Below the pieces are notes generated by a model. It searched no databases, was not told the origin of the DNA, and worked only from the letters and a program-made list of their open reading frames with translations. A stretch of 64,000 nt of DNA, taken from contig NZ_BJTV01000011.1 of the NCBI RefSeq assembly GCF_007176755.1, positions 1 through 64,000 of the forward strand, written 5' to 3'. This stretch comes from Streptomyces sp. 1-11 (lineage in GTDB: Bacteria; Actinomycetota; Actinomycetes; Streptomycetales; Streptomycetaceae). Shown here one piece after another: positions 1 to 8,300 of this stretch (within the stretch, counting starts at the first letter, position 1; every line of letters starts with the position of its first letter). The translations under genes were made by a program, and so were the position numbers.

Positions 1-244
1 TGGTGAGCGGGGGCAGGAGGATGTCCGGGAGGCGGGCGGCGGTGGCCAGGCGTAGGGAGAGTCCGGCGGGGTCGGTGTGCGGGGCGTGGGCCTTGGCGAC
101 GGTTCCGGCGTGCCGTACGACTGTGGCGTCGGGGCGGTCGGCGAGGGTTGTGGTGGGGCAGGTGCAGGGGGCTCCGCCGGGGTGGGGGGAGTTGGGGTGG
201 GCTGCGGTTCTGGCCTTCGTGGACAGGGCGTTGAGGAGGTTCAC
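1..244 (-). CDS. 5' part of a possible phosphotransferase-family gene (runs off the window)
   Basis: Reading leftward from a GTG at 244, one frame stays open to the window edge for 81 codons with the expected GC-rich third positions. It contains a GAPCTCPT stretch and then DATVVRHAGTVAKAH, followed by a leucine-rich segment ending ILLPPL. The VVRH...VAKAH pattern resembles the N-terminal nucleotide-binding sheet of aminoglycoside-phosphotransferase-like proteins, where the lysine would contact ATP. This is a family-level impression from an N-terminal fragment; no catalytic loop is visible. The start is uncertain: there is no strong Shine-Dalgarno, and the frame continues upstream into the tandem repeats at 299-393. 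Confidence 0.5.
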   Translation of the reverse strand, partial: MNLLNALSTKARTAAHPNSPHPGGAPCTCPTTTLADRPDATVVRHAGTVAKAHAPHTDPAGLSLRLATAARLPDILLPPLT

Positions 245-298
245 TTCGGCCTCGGGGGGCGGTGGGGTGTCGGCTGAGGGTACGCCTGTGAGGGCTGC

Positions 299-393
299 GC
301 TGTGCTGGACGGGGGGTGCCGCTGGGCGGTGCTGTGCTGGACGGGGGGTGCCGCTGGGCGGTGCTGTGCTGGACGGGGGTGCCGCTGGGGGGT
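299..393. repeat. Three tandem copies of a 32-bp unit
   Basis: A unit beginning GCTGTGCTGGACGGGG is repeated head to tail at 299-330 and 331-362 (identical) and at 363-393 (one base shorter, one change). It lies just upstream of the leftmost gene and has no recognisable coding role. Confidence 0.9.
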
Positions 394-537
394 GCTGTGA
401 GGTGACCCGTGCTGTCGCTGGACCAGGGGTGTTTCGCTTGCCCGCGCTTGCGGGGTGCCGCTGCGCCCACCCGTGCCGCCCCTAGCGGCACGCATGCCCG
501 CAGCTACGGGCCCGGTGCCCATCGCTGCGCCGGCCCC

Positions 538-726
538 GTCTCCACGGCTACGCGAGCCTGGTGCGACCAGCTCGGCGAGCCCGGTGTCACGAGCCGCGCG
601 GTCTCCACGGCTACCCGAGCCTGGTGCGACCAGCTCGGCGAGCCCGGTGTCACGGGCCGCGCGGTCTCTACGGCTAGACGGGCCCGGCGCCCCGAGCCAG
701 GCAAGCTCGGCCTCCATGCCTACGCG
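538..726. repeat. 63-bp tandem repeat, two good copies and one decayed copy
   Basis: Copies at 538-600 and 601-663 differ at only a few positions; a third, diverged copy follows at about 664-726. Because 63 is a multiple of three, the array stays open in several frames on both strands (for example a 21-residue unit containing TRAWCDQLGEPG). That explains why long but unconvincing reading frames appear here. The stretch 245-898 otherwise holds only the 32-bp repeats and the hairpin at 778-811. Confidence 0.85.
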
Positions 727-777
727 GGCCCTGTGTCGGAGTCGTCGGACGTTGTCCCGGGTGGTGGGGACCGGCGT

Positions 778-811
778 AATGCCGGCGCAGCTCCCCAGCT
801 GCGCCGGCATT
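778..811 (-). terminator. Perfect 15-bp stem-loop, probable terminator of the 58-aa gene
   Basis: AATGCCGGCGCAGCT (778-792) and its exact complement (797-811) flank a CCCC tetraloop. It lies 88 bp beyond the stop of the small membrane-protein gene on the minus strand. No U tract follows, which is usual for Streptomyces terminators. Confidence 0.6.
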
Positions 812-898
812 GCTGCCGTCCGCCGCACCCCCGTCCCCACGGGGTTTCATGGATGGATGTCCCCGCCCGGACCGCTCTTCCGGGCCTGGGGTCGCCGC

Positions 899-1075
899 TC
901 AGCGCCCCAGCATCGCACCCACGGACGACGCCTGTGTGGCCACCGTCTCCCAGCCGTCGAAGACGATCAGGAGCAGGGCCGCCAGGGGAAGGGCCATCAG
1001 CGTCGCCACCAGGGGGTGGCGGCGGCCCGTGCGGCGGGGGGCGAACGTCGTGCGCCGCGGTGCCGTGTGGGCCAT
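899..1075 (-). CDS. 58-aa single-pass membrane protein
   Basis: This short gene starts at an ATG preceded by a strong Shine-Dalgarno (GGAGAGGGACC-ATG). The product has a basic N-terminus (MAHTAPRRTTFAPRRTGRRH), one hydrophobic helix at about residues 22-39 (VATLMALPLAALLLIVF) and a short tail ending GAMLGR. Third-codon GC is very high, supporting translation. The arginine-rich N-terminus before the helix suggests an N-in orientation. Function is unknown and no domain is recognised. It lies downstream of, and in the same direction as, the hypothetical gene at 1191-1556. Confidence 0.75.
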   Translation of the reverse strand: MAHTAPRRTTFAPRRTGRRHPLVATLMALPLAALLLIVFDGWETVATQASSVGAMLGR

Positions 1076-1190
1076 GGTCCCTCTCCTGACCGTGTCTGTT
1101 GTCCTTGCAGCGGCGGGTGCTTGACCTCGGGGGACGAGTGCTGCACCCGCCGCTTGACCTCAAATCTAGGCGCGTGGGCCCGGGCGGGCG

Positions 1191-1556
1191 TCATGCCCTC
1201 GTACCGATTGCCGGGCCTCCCGGAGGATGAGCGGCGAGTGGAGGCGTACTCCCCTGGGTGGAGACATGAACCTGACTCTCGGGGTCTTCCCGGAGGGGAC
1301 GTCCGCTGTGTCCCCTCATGTCCGGTCCTGCCGGTGTGACACTTCGAGTGAGTTCGATCACTTCCTCCGGTTCCGGGCGGTCGGTGACGGGTGTCCCGAT
1401 CGTCCGGCGGCCCGTCCCGCCGGGCGGGGCCCGGTCCGTCCGCGGACGCGGGGTCCCGGTCGGCGTGGCCTGCGCCTGGTCGACGTACGCCGGGTCAACG
1501 CCCTTCCCCCGGGGCTTGGTTGGAGTCGCCCAGGTCTCAAGGGCGCTGTCGGCCAT
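1191..1556 (-). CDS. Hypothetical protein, 121 aa, proline/threonine-rich
   Basis: An ATG at 1556 has an AGGAA Shine-Dalgarno five bases upstream. The product starts MADSALETWATPTKPRGKG and is hydrophilic, rich in Pro, Thr, Gly and Arg, with no transmembrane segment or recognised domain. Codon usage is convincingly Streptomyces-like in the first two thirds and weaker towards the C-terminus. It is transcribed away from the kinase gene that starts at 1687, so the roughly 130 bp between them should hold two promoters. It could be a spurious frame; the good ribosome-binding site is the main reason for listing it. Confidence 0.5.
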   Translation of the reverse strand: MADSALETWATPTKPRGKGVDPAYVDQAQATPTGTPRPRTDRAPPGGTGRRTIGTPVTDRPEPEEVIELTRSVTPAGPDMRGHSGRPLREDPESQVHVSTQGSTPPLAAHPPGGPAIGTRA

Positions 1557-1686
1557 GGCTTCCTGACCGACTCTCACCCGGGCCGCCCGCGGGGGACAAT
1601 CCCTCGGGCCGAGAGGGCGCGGCCTATGCGCGCGGGCGGCCGTGGAAACGTAAGCTGTGCCACGTCACAGGGACCGGGCAGCGGGG

Positions 1687-3069
1687 ATGAACATGGCGAT
1701 GATGCGCCTGAGGCGCGAGGACCCGCGCGTCGTCGGCTCGTTCAGGCTTCACCGACGGCTCGGCGCGGGCGGGATGGGCGTGGTCTACCTCGGCTCCGAC
1801 AAGAAGGGGCAGCGGGTCGCGCTCAAGGTGATCCGGCCCGACCTGGCGGAGGACCAGGAGTTCCGGTCGCGCTTCGCCCGCGAGGTCTCGGCCGCCCGGC
1901 GGATCAGGGGCGGGTGCACCGCCCGGCTGGTGGCCGCGGACCTGGAGGCCGAGCGGCCCTGGTTCGCCACGCAGTACGTGCCCGGGCCCTCCCTGCACGA
2001 CAAGGTCGCCGACGACGGACCGCTCTGCGCGGCCGACGCGGCGGCGATCGGGGCGGCGCTGTCCGAGGGGCTGGTCGCCGTGCACGAGGCCGGTGTCGTG
2101 CACCGGGATCTGAAGCCGTCCAACATCCTGCTGTCCCCGAAGGGGCCGCGGATCATCGACTTCGGCATCGCCTGGGCCACCGGCGCCTCCACGCTCACCC
2201 ACGTCGGCACCGCGGTCGGCTCGCCGGGCTTCCTCGCCCCCGAGCAGGTGCGCGGCGCCGTGGTGACGCCGGCGACCGACGTGTTCTCGCTCGGCGCGAC
2301 GCTGGCCTACGCGTCGACCGGCGACTCGCCGTTCGGGCAGGGCAGTTCCGAGGTCATGCTGTACCGCGTGGTGCACGAGGAGCCGCATCTGAACGGCGTG
2401 CCCGACGCCCTGGCCCCACTGGTGCGGGCCTGTCTGGCCAAGGACCCCGACAACCGGCCGAGCACGCTGCAACTGTCGCTGCGGCTCAAGGAGATCGCCG
2501 CCCGCGAGGCACAGGGCCTGGCCGACGTACGGCCGCCCGCGCCGCGCGCCGCGCAGGCGGACCTGCCGACCGGACGGCTCGTCGACACCTACCCCGAGCA
2601 GCAGCGCACCCAGCGGCGCACGGCTCCCGGCACCCCGGTGCCCCGGGGGAACACGCCCGCGCGGGGCGGTGCGCCGGTCCGCGGCGGCGGTGTCCCGCGC
2701 GGCGGACCCGCGCCCTCACGGCCGGGCACCGCCAGGCCCACTCCCGTGCCGCGCGGCGGCGGCCCGCGCTCCGGCAGCCGGCCCGCTCCGCGCAGCGGCG
2801 CCGGGCGGCCGGCCCCGCGCCCGAAGGGAGGCCGGCTGCGGCCGGCCAATCCGCGGCTGCTGCGCCAGCGGCTGTTCGTCTTCGTGGTGGTGACGCTGCT
2901 GGTCGCGCTCGGGATCGCGGTCGCGCAGGGCTGTCAGGGTCCGGCGCGGGGTCTCGGCGACGACGGGCGGCGGCAGGCACAGCACGCGGGGGCCGGACTC
3001 GGTCCGGCGCCGGACGGACGGCCGGCGACGCCGGTTCAGGCTTCCGGGCGTCCCGAGGCCACCGCGTAG
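1687..3069 (+). CDS. Membrane-anchored serine/threonine protein kinase (PknB-like)
   Basis: This is an eukaryotic-type kinase of 460 aa. The catalytic domain (about residues 10-270) has the Gly-rich loop GAGGMGVVYLG, the VALKVIRP lysine, the catalytic loop HRDLKPSN, DFG (IIDFGIAWA) and APEQ. A linker of about 110 residues rich in Pro, Arg and Gly follows, then one transmembrane helix near residue 400 (FVFVVVTLLVALGIAVA) and a short extracytoplasmic tail without PASTA repeats. The ATG at 1687 is chosen over a GTG 30 bases upstream because the kinase fold begins directly after it. Its last 34 bases overlap the convergent rRNA methyltransferase gene. It probably phosphorylates cytoplasmic proteins in response to an envelope signal; substrates cannot be inferred. 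Confidence 0.9.
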   Translation: MNMAMMRLRREDPRVVGSFRLHRRLGAGGMGVVYLGSDKKGQRVALKVIRPDLAEDQEFRSRFAREVSAARRIRGGCTARLVAADLEAERPWFATQYVPGPSLHDKVADDGPLCAADAAAIGAALSEGLVAVHEAGVVHRDLKPSNILLSPKGPRIIDFGIAWATGASTLTHVGTAVGSPGFLAPEQVRGAVVTPATDVFSLGATLAYASTGDSPFGQGSSEVMLYRVVHEEPHLNGVPDALAPLVRACLAKDPDNRPSTLQLSLRLKEIAAREAQGLADVRPPAPRAAQADLPTGRLVDTYPEQQRTQRRTAPGTPVPRGNTPARGGAPVRGGGVPRGGPAPSRPGTARPTPVPRGGGPRSGSRPAPRSGAGRPAPRPKGGRLRPANPRLLRQRLFVFVVVTLLVALGIAVAQGCQGPARGLGDDGRRQAQHAGAGLGPAPDGRPATPVQASGRPEATA

Positions 3070-3854
3070 AACGCCACCGCGGCGGCCGCGCCGACGTTCA
3101 GCGAGTCGACGCCGTGCGACATCGGGATGCGGACCCACGCGTCGGCGGCGGCCAGGGCCCGCGCGGACAGGCCGTCGCCCTCGGCGCCGAGCATCAGGGC
3201 CACCCGGTCCATCCGGTGCGGGGCGACCTCGTCCAGGGTGCGGGCCCTGTCGTCGGGGGTGAGCGCGAGCAGGGAGAAGCCGGCCTCGTGGACCGGGTCC
3301 AGGCCCTTGGGCCAGGTCTCCAGGCGGGCGTAGGGCACGGAGAAGACCGCGCCCATCGAGACCTTGACGCTGCGCCGGTACAGCGGGTCGGCGCAGTCCG
3401 GCGAGAGCAGCACGGCGTCCATGCCGAGCGCGGCCGCCGAGCGGAAGACGGCGCCGATGTTGGTGTGGTCGTTGACCGCCTCCATGACCACGACCCGCCG
3501 GGCGGTCCGCAGCACTTCCGCCGCCGCCGGCAGCGGCTTGCGGCGCATGGAGGCGAGGGCCCCGCGGTGCACGTGGTAGCCGGTGACCCGCTCGGCCAGT
3601 TCCGGGCTGACCGCGTACACCGGCGCGGGCATGTCGTCGATGACGTCCCGCATGACCTCGATCCACTTGGCCGTCAGCAGCATGGACCGCATCTCGTACC
3701 CGGCGTCCCCGGCCCTTCGGATGACCTTCTCGCCCTCGGCGATGAACAGGCCCTCGGCGGGCTCGCGCCTTCGGCGTAGCTCGACGTCGGTCAGGTCCGT
3801 GTAGTCGCGCAGGCGCGGGTCGTCGGGGTCGTCGATGGTGATGAGCTCGGCCAC
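3036..3854 (-). CDS. SpoU/TrmH-family RNA 2'-O-ribose methyltransferase
   Basis: The 272-aa product has an N-terminal substrate-binding part (residues 1-100) and a C-terminal SPOUT methyltransferase domain. All three SpoU motifs are present: NDHTNIGAVFRSAAALG (motif 1, Asn and Arg), LMLGAEGDGLS (motif 2) and IPMSHGVDSLNVGAAAAV (motif 3), which together form the S-adenosylmethionine knot. It likely methylates a ribose in 23S rRNA or tRNA; the exact site is unknown. The GTG at 3854 (VAELITIDD) begins the family-typical N-terminus. The tail overlaps the convergent kinase gene by 34 bp, and it lies 79 bp downstream of cobA on the same strand. Confidence 0.9.
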   Translation of the reverse strand: MAELITIDDPDDPRLRDYTDLTDVELRRRREPAEGLFIAEGEKVIRRAGDAGYEMRSMLLTAKWIEVMRDVIDDMPAPVYAVSPELAERVTGYHVHRGALASMRRKPLPAAAEVLRTARRVVVMEAVNDHTNIGAVFRSAAALGMDAVLLSPDCADPLYRRSVKVSMGAVFSVPYARLETWPKGLDPVHEAGFSLLALTPDDRARTLDEVAPHRMDRVALMLGAEGDGLSARALAAADAWVRIPMSHGVDSLNVGAAAAVAFYAVASGRPEA

Positions 3855-3933
3855 GGGGTGCTGCTGCCTTGTCCTGGGAGGGGTGGGTTGCGTACGGCCG
3901 GGGTGTGGGCGGGCCGCCCCCGGCCGTCCGTGA

Positions 3934-5166
3934 TCAGGCCGCCGGTCCGGGGCCCACGCCGACGACCTCGCCGACGACGATGACCGCCGGGGGCCGGACG
4001 TCCTCGGTGCGCACGGTCTCGGCGACCGTGGCGAGGGTGGCGTCGACGCGGCGCTGGGCGGCCGTCGTGCCCTCCTGGACGAGGGCGACGGGGGTCCCGG
4101 GCGGCCTGCCGTGCGCGACGAGCGTCTCGGCGATCTTCCCGATCTTGTCGACACCCATCAGGATCACCAGCGTGCCGGTCAGCCGTGCCAGGGACGGCCA
4201 GTCGACCAGGGAGCGCTCGTCGTCGGGGGCGACATGGCCGCTGACCACGGTGAACTCGTGGGCCACGCCCCGGTGGGTGACCGGGATGCCGGCCGCGCCG
4301 GGCACGGAGATGGAGCTGGAGATGCCGGGCACCACCGTGCACGGGATGCCGGCCTCGGCGAGCGCCTGGACCTCCTCCATGCCCCGGCCGAAGACGAACG
4401 GGTCGCCGCCCTTGAGCCGCACCACCGACCTGCCCCGCTTGGCGTGCTCGATCAGGGCGTTGTTGATGGCCTCCTGGGCCATGTAGCGGCCGTACGGGAT
4501 CTTCGCCGCGTCGATGACCTCGACGTGCGGCGGGAGTTCGGCCAGCAGGTCGCGCGGGCCGAGGCGATCGGCGATGACCACGTCGGCCTCGGCGAGGAGA
4601 CGGCGGCCGCGGACGGTTATCAGGTCCGGGTCGCCGGGGCCGCCGCCGACCAGCGCGACGCCGGGGGTGCGGGTGCGGTGGTGCGGGGCGACGAGGGTGC
4701 CGTCGCGCAGGCCCTCGACCACCGCGTCGCGGACGGCCGCCGTGTGCCGGGGGTCGCGGCCGCGGGCGTCGGTGGTGAGGACGGCCACCGTGACGCCCTC
4801 GCTGTGTCCGGTCGCCGGGGTCCAGGCGGTCGCCCGGTCGGCGTCGTCGGAGCGTACGCACCACACCCGGTCGCGCTCCGCCTCGGCGGACGCGGCCTCG
4901 TTGGTCTCCGGGTCGCTGGTGGCGATGAGGACGTACCAGGCCTGCTCCAGGTCGCCCGGCGCGTACGGCCGGCGCTCCCAGGTGATCTCGCCGGCGTCCG
5001 CCATGGCCTCGACGGAGGGTGTGGCGTGCGGGGAGACGAGGACGATGTCGGCGCCTGCCGCGATCAGCGCCGGGAGGCGGCGCTGGGCCACCTGGCCGCC
5101 GCCGAGGACGACCACGCGGCGGCCGGAGAGGCGGAGGCCTACGGGGTAGGCGGGGTGTTCGGCCAT
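3934..5166 (-). CDS. cobA: Siroheme/cobalamin enzyme: precorrin-2 dehydrogenase fused to uroporphyrinogen-III C-methyltransferase
   Basis: The 410-aa protein has a CysG-like N-terminal Rossmann domain (VVVLGGGQVAQRR, residues about 18-30) for NAD-dependent oxidation of precorrin-2. A C-terminal SUMT domain from about residue 165 carries VALVGGGPGDPDLIT, LKGGDPFVFGRG and VVPGISSSISVPGAAGIP. It should convert uroporphyrinogen III to precorrin-2 (two SAM-dependent methylations) and sirohydrochlorin. The C-terminal ferrochelatase dimer region of full CysG is not evident. The ATG at 5166 has GAGGAG upstream. It lies among cobT and cobL, so it can feed both siroheme and B12 synthesis. The symbol cysG would be equally defensible. 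Confidence 0.92.
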   Translation of the reverse strand: MAEHPAYPVGLRLSGRRVVVLGGGQVAQRRLPALIAAGADIVLVSPHATPSVEAMADAGEITWERRPYAPGDLEQAWYVLIATSDPETNEAASAEAERDRVWCVRSDDADRATAWTPATGHSEGVTVAVLTTDARGRDPRHTAAVRDAVVEGLRDGTLVAPHHRTRTPGVALVGGGPGDPDLITVRGRRLLAEADVVIADRLGPRDLLAELPPHVEVIDAAKIPYGRYMAQEAINNALIEHAKRGRSVVRLKGGDPFVFGRGMEEVQALAEAGIPCTVVPGISSSISVPGAAGIPVTHRGVAHEFTVVSGHVAPDDERSLVDWPSLARLTGTLVILMGVDKIGKIAETLVAHGRPPGTPVALVQEGTTAAQRRVDATLATVAETVRTEDVRPPAVIVVGEVVGVGPGPAA

Positions 5167-5309
5167 GAGGGAGGGCTCCTCGAGCAGCTCTGCGATGGGC
5201 GCGCTGCGACGTCGGAGCGGCCCTGACGTGGGGATTTTAAGGCGTGGGAGCGAGCGGGGGCACGGGCGGTCCGGTGGCTGGGCACCGGACCGCCCGCCGC
5301 GGGCGGCCG

Positions 5310-8300
5310 CTACTTCTCCGTGACCCCCGCCGAGTCGAACGTCGCGACCTCGTGCATCGCCCGTGCGGTGCTCTGGACCAGGGGCAGCGCCAGCAGGGCG
5401 CCCGTGCCCTCGCCGAGGCGGAGGTCGAGGTCGACCAGGGGACGCAGGCCGAGCTTGTTGAGCGCCGCCACATGGCCGGGCTCGGCGCTGCGGTGGCCGG
5501 CGATGCAGGCGGCGAGGACCTCGGGGGCGATGGCGCGGGCGACCAGGGCCGCGGCGCCGGCGCTGACGCCGTCGAGGATCACCGGCGTACGCAGTGAGGC
5601 GCCGCCGAGGAGCAGGCCGACCATGGCCGCGTGCTCGAAGCCACCGAGGGCCGCGAGGACGCCGATCGGGTCGGCCGGGTCCGGCTGGTGCAGTTCCAGG
5701 GCGCGGCGGACGACCTCGGTCTTGCGGGCCAGCGTCTCGTCGTTGATGCCGGTGCCCCGGCCGGTGACCTCGGCCGGGTCGGCGCCGGTGTACACCGAGA
5801 TCAGCGCGGCGGACGCCGTGGTGTTGGCGATGCCCATCTCACCGGTGAGCAGCGCCTTGTTGCCGGCCGCCACCAGGTCGCGGGCGGTCTCGATGCCCAC
5901 CTCGATGGCGGCCTTGGCCTCCTCGCGGCTCATAGCCGGACCGGCGGTCATGTCGGACGTGCCGCCGCGGATCTTGCGGGGCAGCAGGCCCGGGGTGGCC
6001 GGCAGGTCGGCGGCGACACCGACGTCCACGACGCACACCTCGGCGCCGACCTGGCCGGCGAAGGCGTTGCAGACCGCTCCCCCGCCGAGGAAGTTGGCCA
6101 CCATCTGCGCGGTGACCTCCTGCGGCCAGGGAGTCACGCCCTGGGCGTGCACCCCGTGGTCACCGGCGAAGATGGCGACGGCCGCGGGCTCCGGGATCGG
6201 GGGCGGGCACTGCCGGGACAGCCCGGAGAGCTGGGCGGAGATGATCTCCAGCATGCCGAGCGCGCCGGCCGGCTTGGTCATGCGCTTCTGGCGCTCCCAG
6301 GCCTCGCCGAGGGCCTTGGCGTCGAGCGGGCGGATCTGGGCGACGGTCTCGGCAAGCAGGTCGTGGGGCTCCTCTCCGGGCAGGGCGCGGCGGCCGTAGG
6401 TCTCCTCGTGCACCACCCAGGACAGCGGGCGCCGCTTGGACCAGCCGGCCTGCATCAGCTCGGGCTCGTCCGGGAACTCGTCGACGTATCCGACGCACAG
6501 ATAGGCGATGACCTCGAGGTGCTCGGGCAGGCCGAGGGCGCGGACCATCTCACGCTCGTCGAAGAAGCTGACCCAGCCGACGCCGAGGCCTTCGGCGCGT
6601 GCGGCGAGCCACAGGTTCTCCACCGCGAGCGCGGCGGAGTACGGGGCCATCTGCGGCTGGGTGTGCCGACCGAGGGTGTGGCGGCCGCCGCGGGTGGGGT
6701 CGGCGGTGACGACGATGTTCACCGGGGTGTCGAGGATGGCCTCGATCTTCAGTTCCTTGAACTGCTTGGCCCGGCCCTTGGGCAGCGACTTGGCGTAGGC
6801 GTCCCGCTGGCGCATGGCGAGCTCGTGCATGGCCCGCCGGGTGTCGGCGGAGCGGATGACGACGAAGTCCCAGGGCTGGGAGTGGCCGACGGAGGGCGCC
6901 GTGTGGGCCGCCTCCAGCACGCGCAGCAGCACCTCGTGCGGGATCGGGTCGCCGCGGAATCCGTTGCGGATGTCACGGCGTTCGCGCATCACCTTCAGGA
7001 CGGCCTCGCGCTCGGCGTCGTCGTAGGCCGGCGCGGCCGGTCCGGCGGACCGTCTCGGCTCTTCCTCCGCCGCGGCCGTGCTCTCCTCGGCGGCCCTGGT
7101 CCGAAGGTCCTCAGCGTGCTGTACGACGCCGGCGGCGGCCTCGCCGTCCGGCGCGTCCAGCGTGTCCGGCGCCCCGGCGGTCCCGGCCCCGCGGGGCGCG
7201 GGGACCGCGGCCACCGGCTCCGGCCGGCCCTGGGCGGGCAGCACCAGGGGGTGCGGCGGGGTCGGGGCCAGGTGCGGGGTGGTCGGCACCTGGCCGTCGA
7301 CGGGGACGAACTGCCCGAGCGGCTGCTCGGGGCCCGCCTGCGGCGGAACGGCCGTGGGCTGGGGTGCGGCGGCCGCGGCCGGGTCCGCCTCTTCGGCGGG
7401 CGCGGGCGGCGTCACGGCCTCGGCGGCGGCCGGTGCGGGCGCGGCGCCGGCGGGCTGGTGCTGCGGGCCCGAGGGCGCGCCGTGGCCGGCGGCCGGAGCG
7501 GGCGCCGCGCCCGTGGCGGTGCCGTCCGGGGCGGTGGCCCCGGGCTGGTCCTCGGGGTGCTGGGGCCGCTGCGGCTGCTGCGGCTGCTGAGCGGTCATCG
7601 CGTCGCCGTCGGGCGTGACGGGTGTGGCGGGTGCGGCGGGTGCGGGCGCCTCGGTGGCCGCGGTCACCGTCTCTGCTTCCGTCGCCGGGGCGAGGGGCTG
7701 GGCGGCCGGTACGGCCTCCGGGGCCTGCGCGAACTCGGGCGCCTGCGGCGGCTCCGCCGCGGCCGCGGGTACGACGGCTTCGGCCTGCGCGGGCGCGGTG
7801 GCGGCGGCCGGGATCTCGGCGGGCGCGACGGGCTGGGGCTCGACGGGCTGGGGCTCGACGGGCTGGGGCTCGACGGGCTGGGGCGCGACGGGCTGGGGCG
7901 CGACGGGAGCGGGAGCGGCGTCGACCGCCGGAACAGCTTCGTCCGTCGGAACGGCTGCGTCCGCCGGGCCGACTCCGACCTGGTCGGCCTGCTCGGGCAC
8001 GTCCTCGGTCACTTCCTGAGGCGCGACGACGGCGGCGTCGGCCACTGCGGCCACGTCCTGTGCCGGGAGGGCACCGCCGGCTTCCGCGACCGCGCCGGCT
8101 GCCGCGTCGACACCCGGGGCGTCCCCGGCAAGCACGGTCTCGGCGGACACGGTCTCGGCAGGCACCGTCTCGGCGCCGACGGGTGTGTTCCCCTCCGGCT
8201 GGACGGGCTCGGCGGCCTCACCGGACGCCACGGGCTCGGGCGCCTGGACCGCCTCGGGCTCCTCCGCGCCCTGTGCCTGCGCCTCGACCGCCGCAGGGGC

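Noticed and set aside
538..726. CRISPR array
   Set aside because: The 63-bp copies are directly adjacent with no unique spacers and no cas genes are present. The same applies to 23218-23339, 299-393 and 35561-35626.
409..1339. Overlapping plus-strand frames of 226 and 294 codons
   Set aside because: They depend on the 63-bp repeats to stay open, run through the convincing minus-strand 58-aa gene, and show no domain.
1227..3779. An 850-codon plus-strand frame overlapping the Ser/Thr kinase gene
   Set aside because: The kinase frame has all catalytic motifs; the longer frame is Arg/Gly-rich noise and runs into the rRNA methyltransferase region.
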